In this document: in pieces, positions 18,383-26,203 of the stretch | Layout: every line of letters begins with the position of its first letter | Numbering within the stretch: position 1 is the stretch's first letter | Origin: Bacillota bacterium | Lineage (GTDB): Bacteria; Bacillota; TC1 | Reading direction: 5' to 3' | Assembly (NCBI GenBank): GCA_024635925.1 | Contig: JAGXHY010000005.1 | Span: forward strand, 1 to 42,082 | Length of the DNA: 42,082 nt | Translations under genes and position numbers: made by a program | The notes under the pieces: generated by a model | The model's database searches: none | Told to the model about the DNA's origin: nothing | What the model saw: only the letters and a program-made list of their open reading frames with translations

Positions 18383-19345
18383 CTAATTTAAGAAGCTTTT
18401 TCTAATAACTTCTTTATTTATCTCACCAGCTGTAAAACACTTTCCGGATCTTATGCTTTGCAACTGAATTCGAGCAATTGAGTGAAAATCATGGTCAACT
18501 TTATAAAAATCGCAACCACAATCTTCAAATACTTTAGCAAATGGTTCAGGATAGTATGGTGATGAAGTACTTGAAACTAGTTGATGAACAACTTTTTGAC
18601 ATTCTACATCATCTGCATCTACCCAAAACTCTGTTGATCCACCATATAAAATCGCATCATTTATTCTGCCCATAGCTTTTATTTCATCATTAACGAGTGG
18701 TGCAATTGGAGCAATACCTCTACAATTTACTACTTTACTAACTTCAAATCCCTTTTCATGCATTTTATGACATACTTGCTCTAGCAACCTTGCCGCTACT
18801 TGAACACTACCAACTATACATGCACTTGGAGCTAGTAGAAGATATACATCCTTAACATCAACTTTACAAGCCACAGCTACTTCTTTGGCAATTTCATCTG
18901 AAGGATATTTAATATCCTGGATACATAAAACTACTTCATCGTTTCTATCTCTGTATGGTGTCATATCTAAATACATATCTGTTGGAACAACAGCTTGTGC
19001 TCTTGCAGGTCCAGAACCTATAGTAGCAAAGTTTCCTTCCCCCAATTGCCAGCCAGCAATTTGTGAGCCTAAACATGTAATTAAAGGTTCAGTTACAAAT
19101 AGCTCTACTGCACTAAATGATATTTCATCATCAAGTTTCCAAGTTCCTAATTGAACTGTTCCAGTATTACCCATTGTTACTTTAGTGAACATTATACCCG
19201 CTTCATAGGAACCCTTTGCTTCTAGTCCACAGTCGATAAGTGTAGCCCCACAGTCCGTCTTAATAACTTTTACGCCAATCTTATCACTGTATTCAATCAT
19301 TTCTCTGACTACTTTCATAGCCTCTTTGTTAATACTTAAAGCCAT
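18383..19345 (-). CDS. Mch-family protein, canonical-looking paralogue (cyclohydrolase-like)
   Basis: The 320 residues match methenyl-tetrahydromethanopterin cyclohydrolase along the whole length: LIDCGLEAKGSYEAG (36-50), TEPLITCLGSQIAGWQLG, IGSGPARAQA (109-118), the VQVAARLLEQVCHKM helix with Arg186 and Glu189, GIAPIAPLVNDEIKAMGRIND, and ILYGGSTEFW. In the known enzyme the Arg-Glu pair acts on the methenyl carbon. Known hosts are methanogens, sulfate-reducing archaea and methylotrophs; a clostridial-type genome is unexpected. Genes for other methanopterin enzymes are not seen. It sits between an SDR (11-base gap) and E1-alpha (16-base gap). The fold assignment is firm; the substrate may be folate-linked C1, or another cyclic amidine such as a purine- or pterin-derived ring. 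Confidence 0.9.
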   Translation of the reverse strand: MALSINKEAMKVVREMIEYSDKIGVKVIKTDCGATLIDCGLEAKGSYEAGIMFTKVTMGNTGTVQLGTWKLDDEISFSAVELFVTEPLITCLGSQIAGWQLGEGNFATIGSGPARAQAVVPTDMYLDMTPYRDRNDEVVLCIQDIKYPSDEIAKEVAVACKVDVKDVYLLLAPSACIVGSVQVAARLLEQVCHKMHEKGFEVSKVVNCRGIAPIAPLVNDEIKAMGRINDAILYGGSTEFWVDADDVECQKVVHQLVSSTSSPYYPEPFAKVFEDCGCDFYKVDHDFHSIARIQLQSIRSGKCFTAGEINKEVIRKSFLN

Positions 19346-19356
19346 TTCATTACCTC

Positions 19357-20088
19357 CTAATATCTGTTACCGAATACATCTATTGCGGCACCTTTGATTG
19401 GAGCAGCATCGTCAGAGACTAAGAAAAGAACTACTTTTGATACTTCTGGTGGTTGAAGCATTTCCTCTAAAGGAATAACAACCGCTGAGTCAGAATCAAT
19501 TCTCTCTCTAGTCTTTTCTGTATTTACCATTCCTAAATATATTGAATTAACATTGATGTTATCATATTTAACTTCTTCTGATAAAATGTTTGAGAAGGTT
19601 ATAATTCCTCCTTTTGATGCGCCATAAGCTGCAAAACCAGGGAAGAATACTTTAGCACCAGCTGATGCTATATTTAGAACTTTTCCATATTTCTTTTCAA
19701 GCATATATGGTATAACTGCTTTAGTAAAATAGAAAGTTCCGTTTAGATTGATATTTATTTGTTTTTCCCAGTCTTCAATAGATGTATCAACAACTGGTTG
19801 TCCTTTGTAATAGGCTGCATTATTAATTAATATATCAACGCCCCCTGCATTTTTGACTATATCTTCTACACATGCTTGAACTGCTTTTGCATCACTAACG
19901 TCTACTTTGTAAGTTAAAGCCTTACCACCTGATGTTTCTATTGTATTTTTCATGTTTTCCAAACCAGTAATGTCCATGTCTACTAATGCAACAGTTGCCC
20001 CTTCATTTGCTAAATCGATTGCATACTGTGCCCCTAGTCCTCTAGCTGCACCTGTTACTATTGCTACTTTATTTTCAAATCTTCTCAT
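19357..20088 (-). CDS. Short-chain dehydrogenase/reductase
   Basis: A classical SDR of 243 residues using NAD(P)H for alcohol-ketone or ring reduction. The cofactor loop is TGAARGLG at 12-19, Asp37 in VDMDITG suggests NAD(H) preference, NNA follows near residue 89, and the catalytic Ser...Tyr-x3-Lys appears as IASAGAKVFF...YGASK. The C-terminal DVFGNRY replaces the more usual DGG end. It is the first gene after the GntR regulator (1-base gap) and precedes an Mch paralogue. Position suggests it oxidises a hydroxy acid to the 2-oxoacid used by the dehydrogenase complex, or reduces a pathway intermediate; this is inference from context only. Confidence 0.9.
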   Translation of the reverse strand: MRRFENKVAIVTGAARGLGAQYAIDLANEGATVALVDMDITGLENMKNTIETSGGKALTYKVDVSDAKAVQACVEDIVKNAGGVDILINNAAYYKGQPVVDTSIEDWEKQININLNGTFYFTKAVIPYMLEKKYGKVLNIASAGAKVFFPGFAAYGASKGGIITFSNILSEEVKYDNINVNSIYLGMVNTEKTRERIDSDSAVVIPLEEMLQPPEVSKVVLFLVSDDAAPIKGAAIDVFGNRY

Positions 20089-20089
20089 T

Positions 20090-20752
20090 TTACACCAAAC
20101 TTTCTAGAACTTTCTCCAATATTATATAACAATGGAGTTCATGTTCTTCAATAACATCTCTGATTTTTTTCTTATCTTTTGCAATGATACATTCCAATAT
20201 TTTAAAATGATCCTCAACTAATTCATTAGCTTCTGCAGGATATTTATTGACACCTTCTATATATAATGACTTATGTAAAAATGTATGATCATTTAAAATA
20301 TCTTTTACACTCGGCAAGTTTACCAATCCATATAGTTCTTCGTGATATTTTTCTGCGAAATCAACATAACTTTTTCCATCTTTACTACTAATAGCTTTTT
20401 TACTGCCATTCACAAATTCTTCTAACAATTTTCTTTTACTTTCAGAAATCGCACTGTTGTTAATAATATAGTCCATAGCGACAATTTCCAATGCTCCAGA
20501 TATTAGTAAACTCTCTTTAATCTCGCTAAGTGACAAATCTTTTATTCTAAAACCTACTCCAGGATACATAGTTATATATCCTTCAGATTCTAGAATTTTA
20601 ATTGCACCGCTTACTGGTGTTCTACTTACTCCAATTTCATTAGCTACATCAACTATTGTATAAAGATGATTCTTTTTATAGAGACCATGTCCAATTTTGT
20701 CTTTTATCTCATTGTAAGCAAATTCAGTTTTTGTAATGAACTTTCTAACCAT
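20090..20752 (-). CDS. GntR-family transcriptional regulator, FCD type
   Basis: The 220-residue protein has an N-terminal winged helix-turn-helix at about 9-75 (EFAYNEIKDKI at the start, then DVANEIGVSRTPVSGAIKILESEGYI) and an all-helical effector domain of the FCD kind. Such proteins usually repress a catabolic operon until a small acid or its relative binds. It lies in the middle of the minus-strand cluster, between the ligase relative and the SDR, so local regulation of the cluster is the simple reading. A candidate binding site is the palindrome at 27621-27638. No such palindrome was found directly before its own gene. Confidence 0.9.
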   Translation of the reverse strand: MVRKFITKTEFAYNEIKDKIGHGLYKKNHLYTIVDVANEIGVSRTPVSGAIKILESEGYITMYPGVGFRIKDLSLSEIKESLLISGALEIVAMDYIINNSAISESKRKLLEEFVNGSKKAISSKDGKSYVDFAEKYHEELYGLVNLPSVKDILNDHTFLHKSLYIEGVNKYPAEANELVEDHFKILECIIAKDKKKIRDVIEEHELHCYIILEKVLESLV

Positions 20753-20768
20753 TGTTCCTCATTTCTCC

Positions 20769-21416
20769 CTAGTCAACTAGGATCAGGTCTTTTATATTTA
20801 TTGTCCCTAAGGACCTGATAATCGAAGTGAATAGTTTTTCTTCATCTGCAATATTTATGTTAGCTTCAATAGAAGTTATAAAGTCTTCGTGTTTTCGGCC
20901 TTTTCTATATTCTGGCTCCTTGCTTGGATGTAGAAGATATTCTGATATTTTATATATATTTCCTCTAATAATCAATGTGCAATAATAGGTAATGTAGTCT
21001 TTGGTACTATATATACTTGATCCAAGGATTTTATTGTCTCCTATACATAAATCTCCATTACCTCTTATAACTAAAGGAACATCCATGTAATTTAGTATAC
21101 CTTCCTTGATTTTTTTTACAGATTCTTCAAGAAAACCCATTAAATCTACTGCTCTATTATCTTTTTTAAAACTACAACTTAGAACAAGAACTCCAGGGAA
21201 AAGGAGGACTGCTCCTCCTCCACCTTTTCTTCTTAATATAGGTACTGCATCTTGCTTGCACCTAGCTTCATTTACATCGCTTGAATGTGGTGTTACCCTT
21301 CCTAATACAACTGCGGTTTTAGTTTGGTATTCCCCTTGGATATATATGTCATTCTCATTTATTTTTTCCTTAATATCTTCATCAAGTTTATATTCTGGAA
21401 ACTTTTCTATTTTCAT
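20769..21416 (-). CDS. Lipoate-protein ligase / BPL_LplA_LipB-fold protein
   Basis: This 215-residue protein carries the lipoate/biotin ligase fold: ILRRKGGGGAVLLFPG at 60-75 matches the RR-x2-GGG-AV substrate-binding loop, and the conserved lysine occurs in GDNKILGSS at about 130. Such enzymes attach or transfer lipoyl groups. It is encoded five genes before the E2, whose two lipoyl domains are the obvious targets. The protein is shorter than E. coli LplA and seems to lack the C-terminal accessory domain, so it may be an amidotransferase type or need a separate small partner. It begins 2 bases after the second permease gene, tying the transporter to the dehydrogenase genes. Confidence 0.85.
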   Translation of the reverse strand: MKIEKFPEYKLDEDIKEKINENDIYIQGEYQTKTAVVLGRVTPHSSDVNEARCKQDAVPILRRKGGGGAVLLFPGVLVLSCSFKKDNRAVDLMGFLEESVKKIKEGILNYMDVPLVIRGNGDLCIGDNKILGSSIYSTKDYITYYCTLIIRGNIYKISEYLLHPSKEPEYRKGRKHEDFITSIEANINIADEEKLFTSIIRSLGTINIKDLILVD

Positions 21417-21418
21417 AA

Positions 21419-22333
21419 TTAATTGTCATCACCCTCATAAGGTGTAGCCCAAGCTTTAGGAGCTTTTCCTTGTTTAGAAAACACTAATAATATCAATGTA
21501 ACTATGTAAGGAATCATTATGGCGGTCATATAGCCACCTGGTACTGACCAAGCAAATATTTGAACATAGTTTCTTAATGCTTCTGAAATACCAAATACTA
21601 TTGCACCAAAAGCAGTACCTATTGCCGTGTATCGTCCAAATACTATTGCTGCAAATGCTATAAATCCTTTACCAGCTGTCATATTATTAACAAATACTCT
21701 TACATCGCCAATAGTTAAAGCTGATCCTGCTATAGCAGAAATAGCCCCAGTATAAAGGAAACATAACATTCTTACTCTTCTAACTTTAATTCCCATAGTT
21801 GCTGCAGCAGTAGGATATTCGCCTACAGCTCTTATAGTTAATCCTATTGTGGTTTTTTGAATTACAAACCAAGTAAGAGGAATCAAAATTATAGCAAAAA
21901 TTAAAAACCAGTTAACACCAATAATAGCTTCACCAAGATTAATTTTAAATATAGGATCAAATCCAGGTGATATATTATTACCAGCTGATGTAGTCCTACT
22001 AAAATTACCCATTAAAGTATTTGTAAGCCCCAAGGCTGCCATGTTTATTGCAACTGCTGTTACAACCTGGTCTGTATTCCAGTAAATCATAGCTATACCA
22101 TGGAAAAATGCTATAACAAGTCCTCCTACAATACCTCCTAATAAGCCTATCCACACATTTCCAGTAGAAATTGCAAAATAGTAAGAAAAAAATGCTCCAC
22201 TCAACATAGTCGCTTCAAGTCCAAGATTAAGTGTTCCACTTCTTTCTGTTATAACACCACCCATACTCGTTATCAACAAAGGTGTGCCCATAACAACACC
22301 ACTTAATAAAAATAATAATATAGCATTAAGCAT
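21419..22333 (-). CDS. ABC transporter permease, BMP/nucleoside type (NupQ/YufQ-like)
   Basis: A 304-residue inner-membrane permease with eight to ten hydrophobic segments and the branched-chain/simple-sugar permease pattern: LITSMGGVITERSGTLNLGLEATMLSGAF at the start, and IGLTIRAVGEYPTAAATMGI in the cytoplasmic coupling region. Together with the permease at 22326-23468, the ATPase and the BMP lipoprotein it makes a complete importer. Characterised members of this subfamily (YufNOPQ, PnrABCDE, NupABC) import purine and pyrimidine nucleosides. Gene overlap with its neighbour is 8 bases. Confidence 0.92.
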   Translation of the reverse strand: MLNAILLFLLSGVVMGTPLLITSMGGVITERSGTLNLGLEATMLSGAFFSYYFAISTGNVWIGLLGGIVGGLVIAFFHGIAMIYWNTDQVVTAVAINMAALGLTNTLMGNFSRTTSAGNNISPGFDPIFKINLGEAIIGVNWFLIFAIILIPLTWFVIQKTTIGLTIRAVGEYPTAAATMGIKVRRVRMLCFLYTGAISAIAGSALTIGDVRVFVNNMTAGKGFIAFAAIVFGRYTAIGTAFGAIVFGISEALRNYVQIFAWSVPGGYMTAIMIPYIVTLILLVFSKQGKAPKAWATPYEGDDN

Positions 22334-23468
22334 CTTCTTGACCCTCCTTTAATTGATTTTTTTCACGAGCTTCAATTGCTAATCTTCTCATAGTTATTTT
22401 TTTACTTACTATATTTGGTAGAACCGCACCTGCAATTACAAAAAATACAACAACACCTTGAACCAATTTAGTAAAGGACTCAGGTACAGATGCAACAATT
22501 TGCATTGTATTATTACCAGCTTGTAAAGCACCAAAAAATAGCGCTGATAAAATAACACCAATAGGGCTTAAACCAGCTAATAAAGCTACTGCTATAGCAT
22601 TATATCCAATTCCAAGAGAAAAATTTTCGACTAGTCTGTAATGATAACCTAATATTTCAATTGCCCCAGCTAATCCAGCTAATGCACCACTCAAAATCAT
22701 TACATTAGTCTGTATGAAACTCATACTCATACCTGCATATTCTGAAGCCTTTGGGTTTAGTCCAATAGCTTTCATTTTAAAACCAATAGAAGTTCTTGAC
22801 ATAACAAACCAAACTATGACAACAAGTATTAAAGCAATTATCAAACCAAAGTGTACATTTGTTAATACTTCAGGAAATACTTTAGGTAATTGCATACCTT
22901 CATGTATAGGTCCTGATTGATTTGCAGTTACACCAGGTTGGTGTAATAATCCTCCAGGTTGAACCTGTTGACTTAAAAAGAAAATTACAATGTAGTTTAA
23001 TAACATTGTAACTACAACTTCATTTATACCTCTATATGCTTTTAAATAACCTGGAATGGCACCTAATATTGCACCAAATATCATTGCTACTAATATTGAT
23101 AAAGGTATTGAAATAAAAGGTGGCAAATCTTGAAACATAGGCAAGGTTGCTATAACAGCTCCACCCATAGCTCCAAAAAATAATTGTCCTTCTACACCAA
23201 CATTAAATATACCAGATTTATATGATATTATTACCGCTAAACCACCTATTATTAATGGAATGGCATTTATTATTGTATTGGATATGGCTCCTAAAGAACC
23301 AATTGAACCTAAATACAGTCCTTCAAATGCTTTTAAAGGGCTTGATCCCCACATTAGTAGCAGTATGCTTGATACAAGAATACCTACAACTAGACCAAAT
23401 ATAGGTGCAATAATTTTTTCTCTGTCTTTCATCAATGGGGTGATAATCTTTTTCCTATTTTTCATCAC
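22326..23468 (-). CDS. ABC transporter permease, BMP/nucleoside type (NupP/YufP-like)
   Basis: The larger permease, 380 residues, with an N-terminal cytoplasmic stretch rich in Lys/Arg and about nine membrane segments. YKSGIFNVGVEGQLFFGAMGGAV and IGFKMKAIGLNPKASEYAGMS (the EAA-like coupling loop) are typical of the YufP/NupP side. The start lies 14 bases inside the ATPase gene, and the end overlaps the second permease. The pair forms a heterodimeric channel; the ligand cannot be told from the permease sequence. Confidence 0.92.
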   Translation of the reverse strand: MMKNRKKIITPLMKDREKIIAPIFGLVVGILVSSILLLMWGSSPLKAFEGLYLGSIGSLGAISNTIINAIPLIIGGLAVIISYKSGIFNVGVEGQLFFGAMGGAVIATLPMFQDLPPFISIPLSILVAMIFGAILGAIPGYLKAYRGINEVVVTMLLNYIVIFFLSQQVQPGGLLHQPGVTANQSGPIHEGMQLPKVFPEVLTNVHFGLIIALILVVIVWFVMSRTSIGFKMKAIGLNPKASEYAGMSMSFIQTNVMILSGALAGLAGAIEILGYHYRLVENFSLGIGYNAIAVALLAGLSPIGVILSALFFGALQAGNNTMQIVASVPESFTKLVQGVVVFFVIAGAVLPNIVSKKITMRRLAIEAREKNQLKEGQEDA

Positions 23469-24981
23469 ATTTATCCCCCTTCATACCTGTCATCATTAAA
23501 CCTAATTCAAGTATATCAACATTTTTATTTTCTATAACTCCCATAAATTGACCTTCATGAATAACAGCTATTCTATTGGAAACCATCAAAATCTCTTCTA
23601 ATTCTGTAGAAATCAATAATACTGCTGCTCCTCTTTCTTTTTCTTCCAATAATTTGTTCCTAACAAATTCAGTTGCTCCAATATCAAGTCCCCTAGTTGG
23701 CTGAACTGCAATAATTATATTTGGATGTCGATCAATTTCTCTAGCAACAATTACTTTTTGTTGATTGCCTCCAGATAATTCTTTTGTAGGACTATCTCCA
23801 TCATAAGTTTTAATATTATAGTCTTTAATCATTGATTTACCATGCATTCTAATATACTTAAAATCAATAATGCCATTTTTACTAAATGGTCTATGAGAAA
23901 TTCCTTCAAGTGCTAGATTCTGATTTACAGTCATATCTAGAACCAAACCTCTTTCGTGTCTATCTTGAGGAATATGGGACATACCTTTTTCATATATTAA
24001 CTTAGGTTTTAAGTGTGTAAATACCTCTTCACCTATTACTATCTCTCCACTTTCAATTTTGATTAATCCAGTTAAAGCTTCTGCTAGTTCAGCTTGTCCG
24101 TTACCATCAACACCAGCAACTCCTAATATTTCACCTTGTTTTATTCCAAAAGATAAATTCTTGATTTTTTCTAGTCCATGATTGTTTTTCACTGTCATAT
24201 TTTTAACTTGTAACATTAAATTGTCATAAACAACTGGTTTGATATCAAAATCCATTAATACATCACGACCTACCATCATATTGGCTAACTGTCTAGGGTT
24301 AGTATCAACCCTGTTAACTGTCCCAGCCATTTTACCATCAATTAAGACAACAACTCTATCGGCTAATTCCATAACTTCTTCTAATTTATGAGTTATCATT
24401 AAAATTGATTTTCCTTCTTCAACAAAGTGTTTTAGAGTTTTAAATAACTCTAAAGTTTCTTGAGGGGTAAGAACTGCTGTTGCTTCATCTAAAATAAGAA
24501 TGTCAGCATTTCTATATAACATTTTTAAAATTTCAACTCTTTGTCTTGTTCCTACAGATAAATCCTTAATTTTAGCTTTTGGATCCAAGCAAAAATTATA
24601 TTTATCAGATAATTCCTGTACAGATTTTTCAACTTTTCTCAAATCTAAATATGGCGTTTTCCCAGTTCTTCTACCTAAAATTACATTTTCAGCTACGGTT
24701 AGTTCCTCAACTAACATAAAATGTTGATGAACCATCCCTATACCCAAAGCTTCTGCATCTTCTATTCTTGTTAGTTTAACTTTTTTTCCTTTTATGTATA
24801 TATCACCTTTTGTAGGATGATATATTCCATATAAGCAATTCATCAATGTGCTTTTACCCGCACCATTTTCTCCTAATATTGCAACAATTTCACCTTTATT
24901 TAAATCAAAAGATACATTATCGTTAGCTACAACTTTTGGAAATATTTTAGATAGGTTTTCAACCTTTAAAACTGTTTCCAT
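23455..24981 (-). CDS. ABC transporter ATPase with two nucleotide-binding domains (NupO/YufO-like)
   Basis: The 508-residue protein fuses two ABC domains, as in sugar and nucleoside importers. Domain one has Walker A GENGAGKST (about 37-45), signature LSVGTRQRVE and Walker B DILILDEATAVLTPQE. Domain two has a degenerate Walker A, GVDGNGQAELAE, an intact signature LSGGNQQKV, and a Walker B-like region (NIIIAVQPTRGLDIG) that lacks the usual acidic pair. This asymmetry is normal for the family, with only one fully active ATP site. The start is ATG 24981 with AAGGGGAGG upstream, just after a hairpin that separates it from the lipoprotein gene. Confidence 0.95.
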   Translation of the reverse strand: METVLKVENLSKIFPKVVANDNVSFDLNKGEIVAILGENGAGKSTLMNCLYGIYHPTKGDIYIKGKKVKLTRIEDAEALGIGMVHQHFMLVEELTVAENVILGRRTGKTPYLDLRKVEKSVQELSDKYNFCLDPKAKIKDLSVGTRQRVEILKMLYRNADILILDEATAVLTPQETLELFKTLKHFVEEGKSILMITHKLEEVMELADRVVVLIDGKMAGTVNRVDTNPRQLANMMVGRDVLMDFDIKPVVYDNLMLQVKNMTVKNNHGLEKIKNLSFGIKQGEILGVAGVDGNGQAELAEALTGLIKIESGEIVIGEEVFTHLKPKLIYEKGMSHIPQDRHERGLVLDMTVNQNLALEGISHRPFSKNGIIDFKYIRMHGKSMIKDYNIKTYDGDSPTKELSGGNQQKVIVAREIDRHPNIIIAVQPTRGLDIGATEFVRNKLLEEKERGAAVLLISTELEEILMVSNRIAVIHEGQFMGVIENKNVDILELGLMMTGMKGDKCDEK

Positions 24982-25005
24982 TACTAACCTCCCCTTAGGT
25001 TAAGA

Positions 25006-25033
25006 GGAGATAAGAGGAAAGCCCCTTATCTCC
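25006..25033 (-). promoter_or_regulatory. Hairpin between lipoprotein and ATPase genes
   Basis: A 12-bp stem with one mismatch (25006-25017 with 25022-25033, outer part GGAGATAAG) closes a 4-base loop, right after the lipoprotein stop codon. No T-run follows on the minus strand, so it is not a normal terminator. Hairpins in this place often protect the binding-protein message and lower expression of the downstream transporter genes. Confidence 0.55.
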
Positions 25034-25042
25034 AACTTATTT

Positions 25043-26092
25043 TTATTTTGAATAAAATCTTTCTTGTGCGTCATAATATTCACTTGCAGGTACTCCAGCA
25101 AGGTCAAATATTTGTCTAGGTGTAATGTCGCCATCTACTATCCTTTTAACTGCATCTTCTCCAGCTTCTTTTTGAGCATCTGTAGCTATAGGTGACCATG
25201 TACCAATTGCTAATCCACCTGATTTAAATCCTGGTAAATAGTATCTTGATTCAAATGTTCCATCTTTAACTTCTATTGCAATATTTTTAATTATAGCTTG
25301 TACATCTTGTATACCTGAAGTAATGATGTAGTCTTTTTGATATGCTTCATAAAAATCACCAGTCCAACCAATAAATTTAACGTCTTTGCCTGCTGCTTTT
25401 GCTTCATCAATTGCTTGAATAACACCAGCATCACATGCATCACCAATTCCTATAATAGTATCAATTCCTTGGTTAATCATTTGTTCTCCTGCTTTTTTAC
25501 CAGCAGCTACATCTGACCAGCTACCTGTATAAATTTCAGCTACAGTAATTGATGGGTCAGCTTCTTTTATTGCTCCTTTAATTGCTGTAATTTCTGCTAC
25601 TAAAGTAGGTATTTTCATAGCACCAACAAAACCGAATTTTTTAGATTCTGTTGTAGCAGCGGCTACCTTACCCATAACATAACCTAATTCATAAGATTTA
25701 AATTCAGCTGAAGTCAAGTTAGGCACTAATCCACCTGCATTTCCTCCAATTTGTAAGAATTTGATGTCTGGATAACTATTAGCCATTTCAGTTAAAGAAT
25801 CACCCCACTCATATCCATGTCCAATAATCAAGTCATAACCTTGATCAGCATAAGCTTGAATAGCTTGCTTTTGACCATCTTGTTGAACATTTTCAGTGTT
25901 ACCCACTTCATATCCAATCTCCTCTAGACCCATTAATCCTTCATAGGCCATTTGATTCCAACCACCGTCATTAACTGGTCCACCAGTTAACAAAGCAGCT
26001 TTCAGTGTGTCTTCCTTTTCTGCACTTCCGCCACAAGCAGTTAACAATACGCCTGCTAGTAGAATTAGTAATACGGAAATAATTTTTTTCAT
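25043..26092 (-). CDS. BMP-family substrate-binding lipoprotein (nucleoside-type importer)
   Basis: The 349-residue precursor has a lipoprotein signal: positive MKK start, hydrophobic core and lipobox LTAC with Cys20, followed by an acidic linker. The mature part is a BMP/PnrA domain: KAALLTGGPVNDGGWNQMAYEGL, a DQGYDLIIGHGYEWGDS hinge region and KFGFVGAMKIPTLVAEI. PnrA-type proteins bind purine nucleosides; relatives also bind other ligands, so the ligand stays open. It is anchored outside the membrane and delivers to the ABC importer encoded just downstream. Maturation would use the Lgt encoded at 7422-8225. Confidence 0.94.
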   Translation of the reverse strand: MKKIISVLLILLAGVLLTACGGSAEKEDTLKAALLTGGPVNDGGWNQMAYEGLMGLEEIGYEVGNTENVQQDGQKQAIQAYADQGYDLIIGHGYEWGDSLTEMANSYPDIKFLQIGGNAGGLVPNLTSAEFKSYELGYVMGKVAAATTESKKFGFVGAMKIPTLVAEITAIKGAIKEADPSITVAEIYTGSWSDVAAGKKAGEQMINQGIDTIIGIGDACDAGVIQAIDEAKAAGKDVKFIGWTGDFYEAYQKDYIITSGIQDVQAIIKNIAIEVKDGTFESRYYLPGFKSGGLAIGTWSPIATDAQKEAGEDAVKRIVDGDITPRQIFDLAGVPASEYYDAQERFYSK

Positions 26093-26112
26093 TTTCTTTC
26101 CTCCTCTTTTCT

Positions 26113-26129
26113 GGTAATTTTATTACCAA
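26113..26129 (-). promoter_or_regulatory. Small hairpin upstream of the lipoprotein gene
   Basis: TGGTAAT and ATTACCA form a 7-bp perfect stem with a 3-base loop, about 20 bases before the lipoprotein start and just before its GAGGAGG ribosome site. It lies in the 111-base gap after the deaminase gene. It may be a processing or stability signal; it could also be chance in AT-rich DNA. Confidence 0.3.
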
Positions 26130-26203
26130 GATTGACTGATTTATATGATTTAATCTGGAGTAACGCCTTAATAACTCATCCAGTCAAAACCTCGGAATGG
26201 AAA

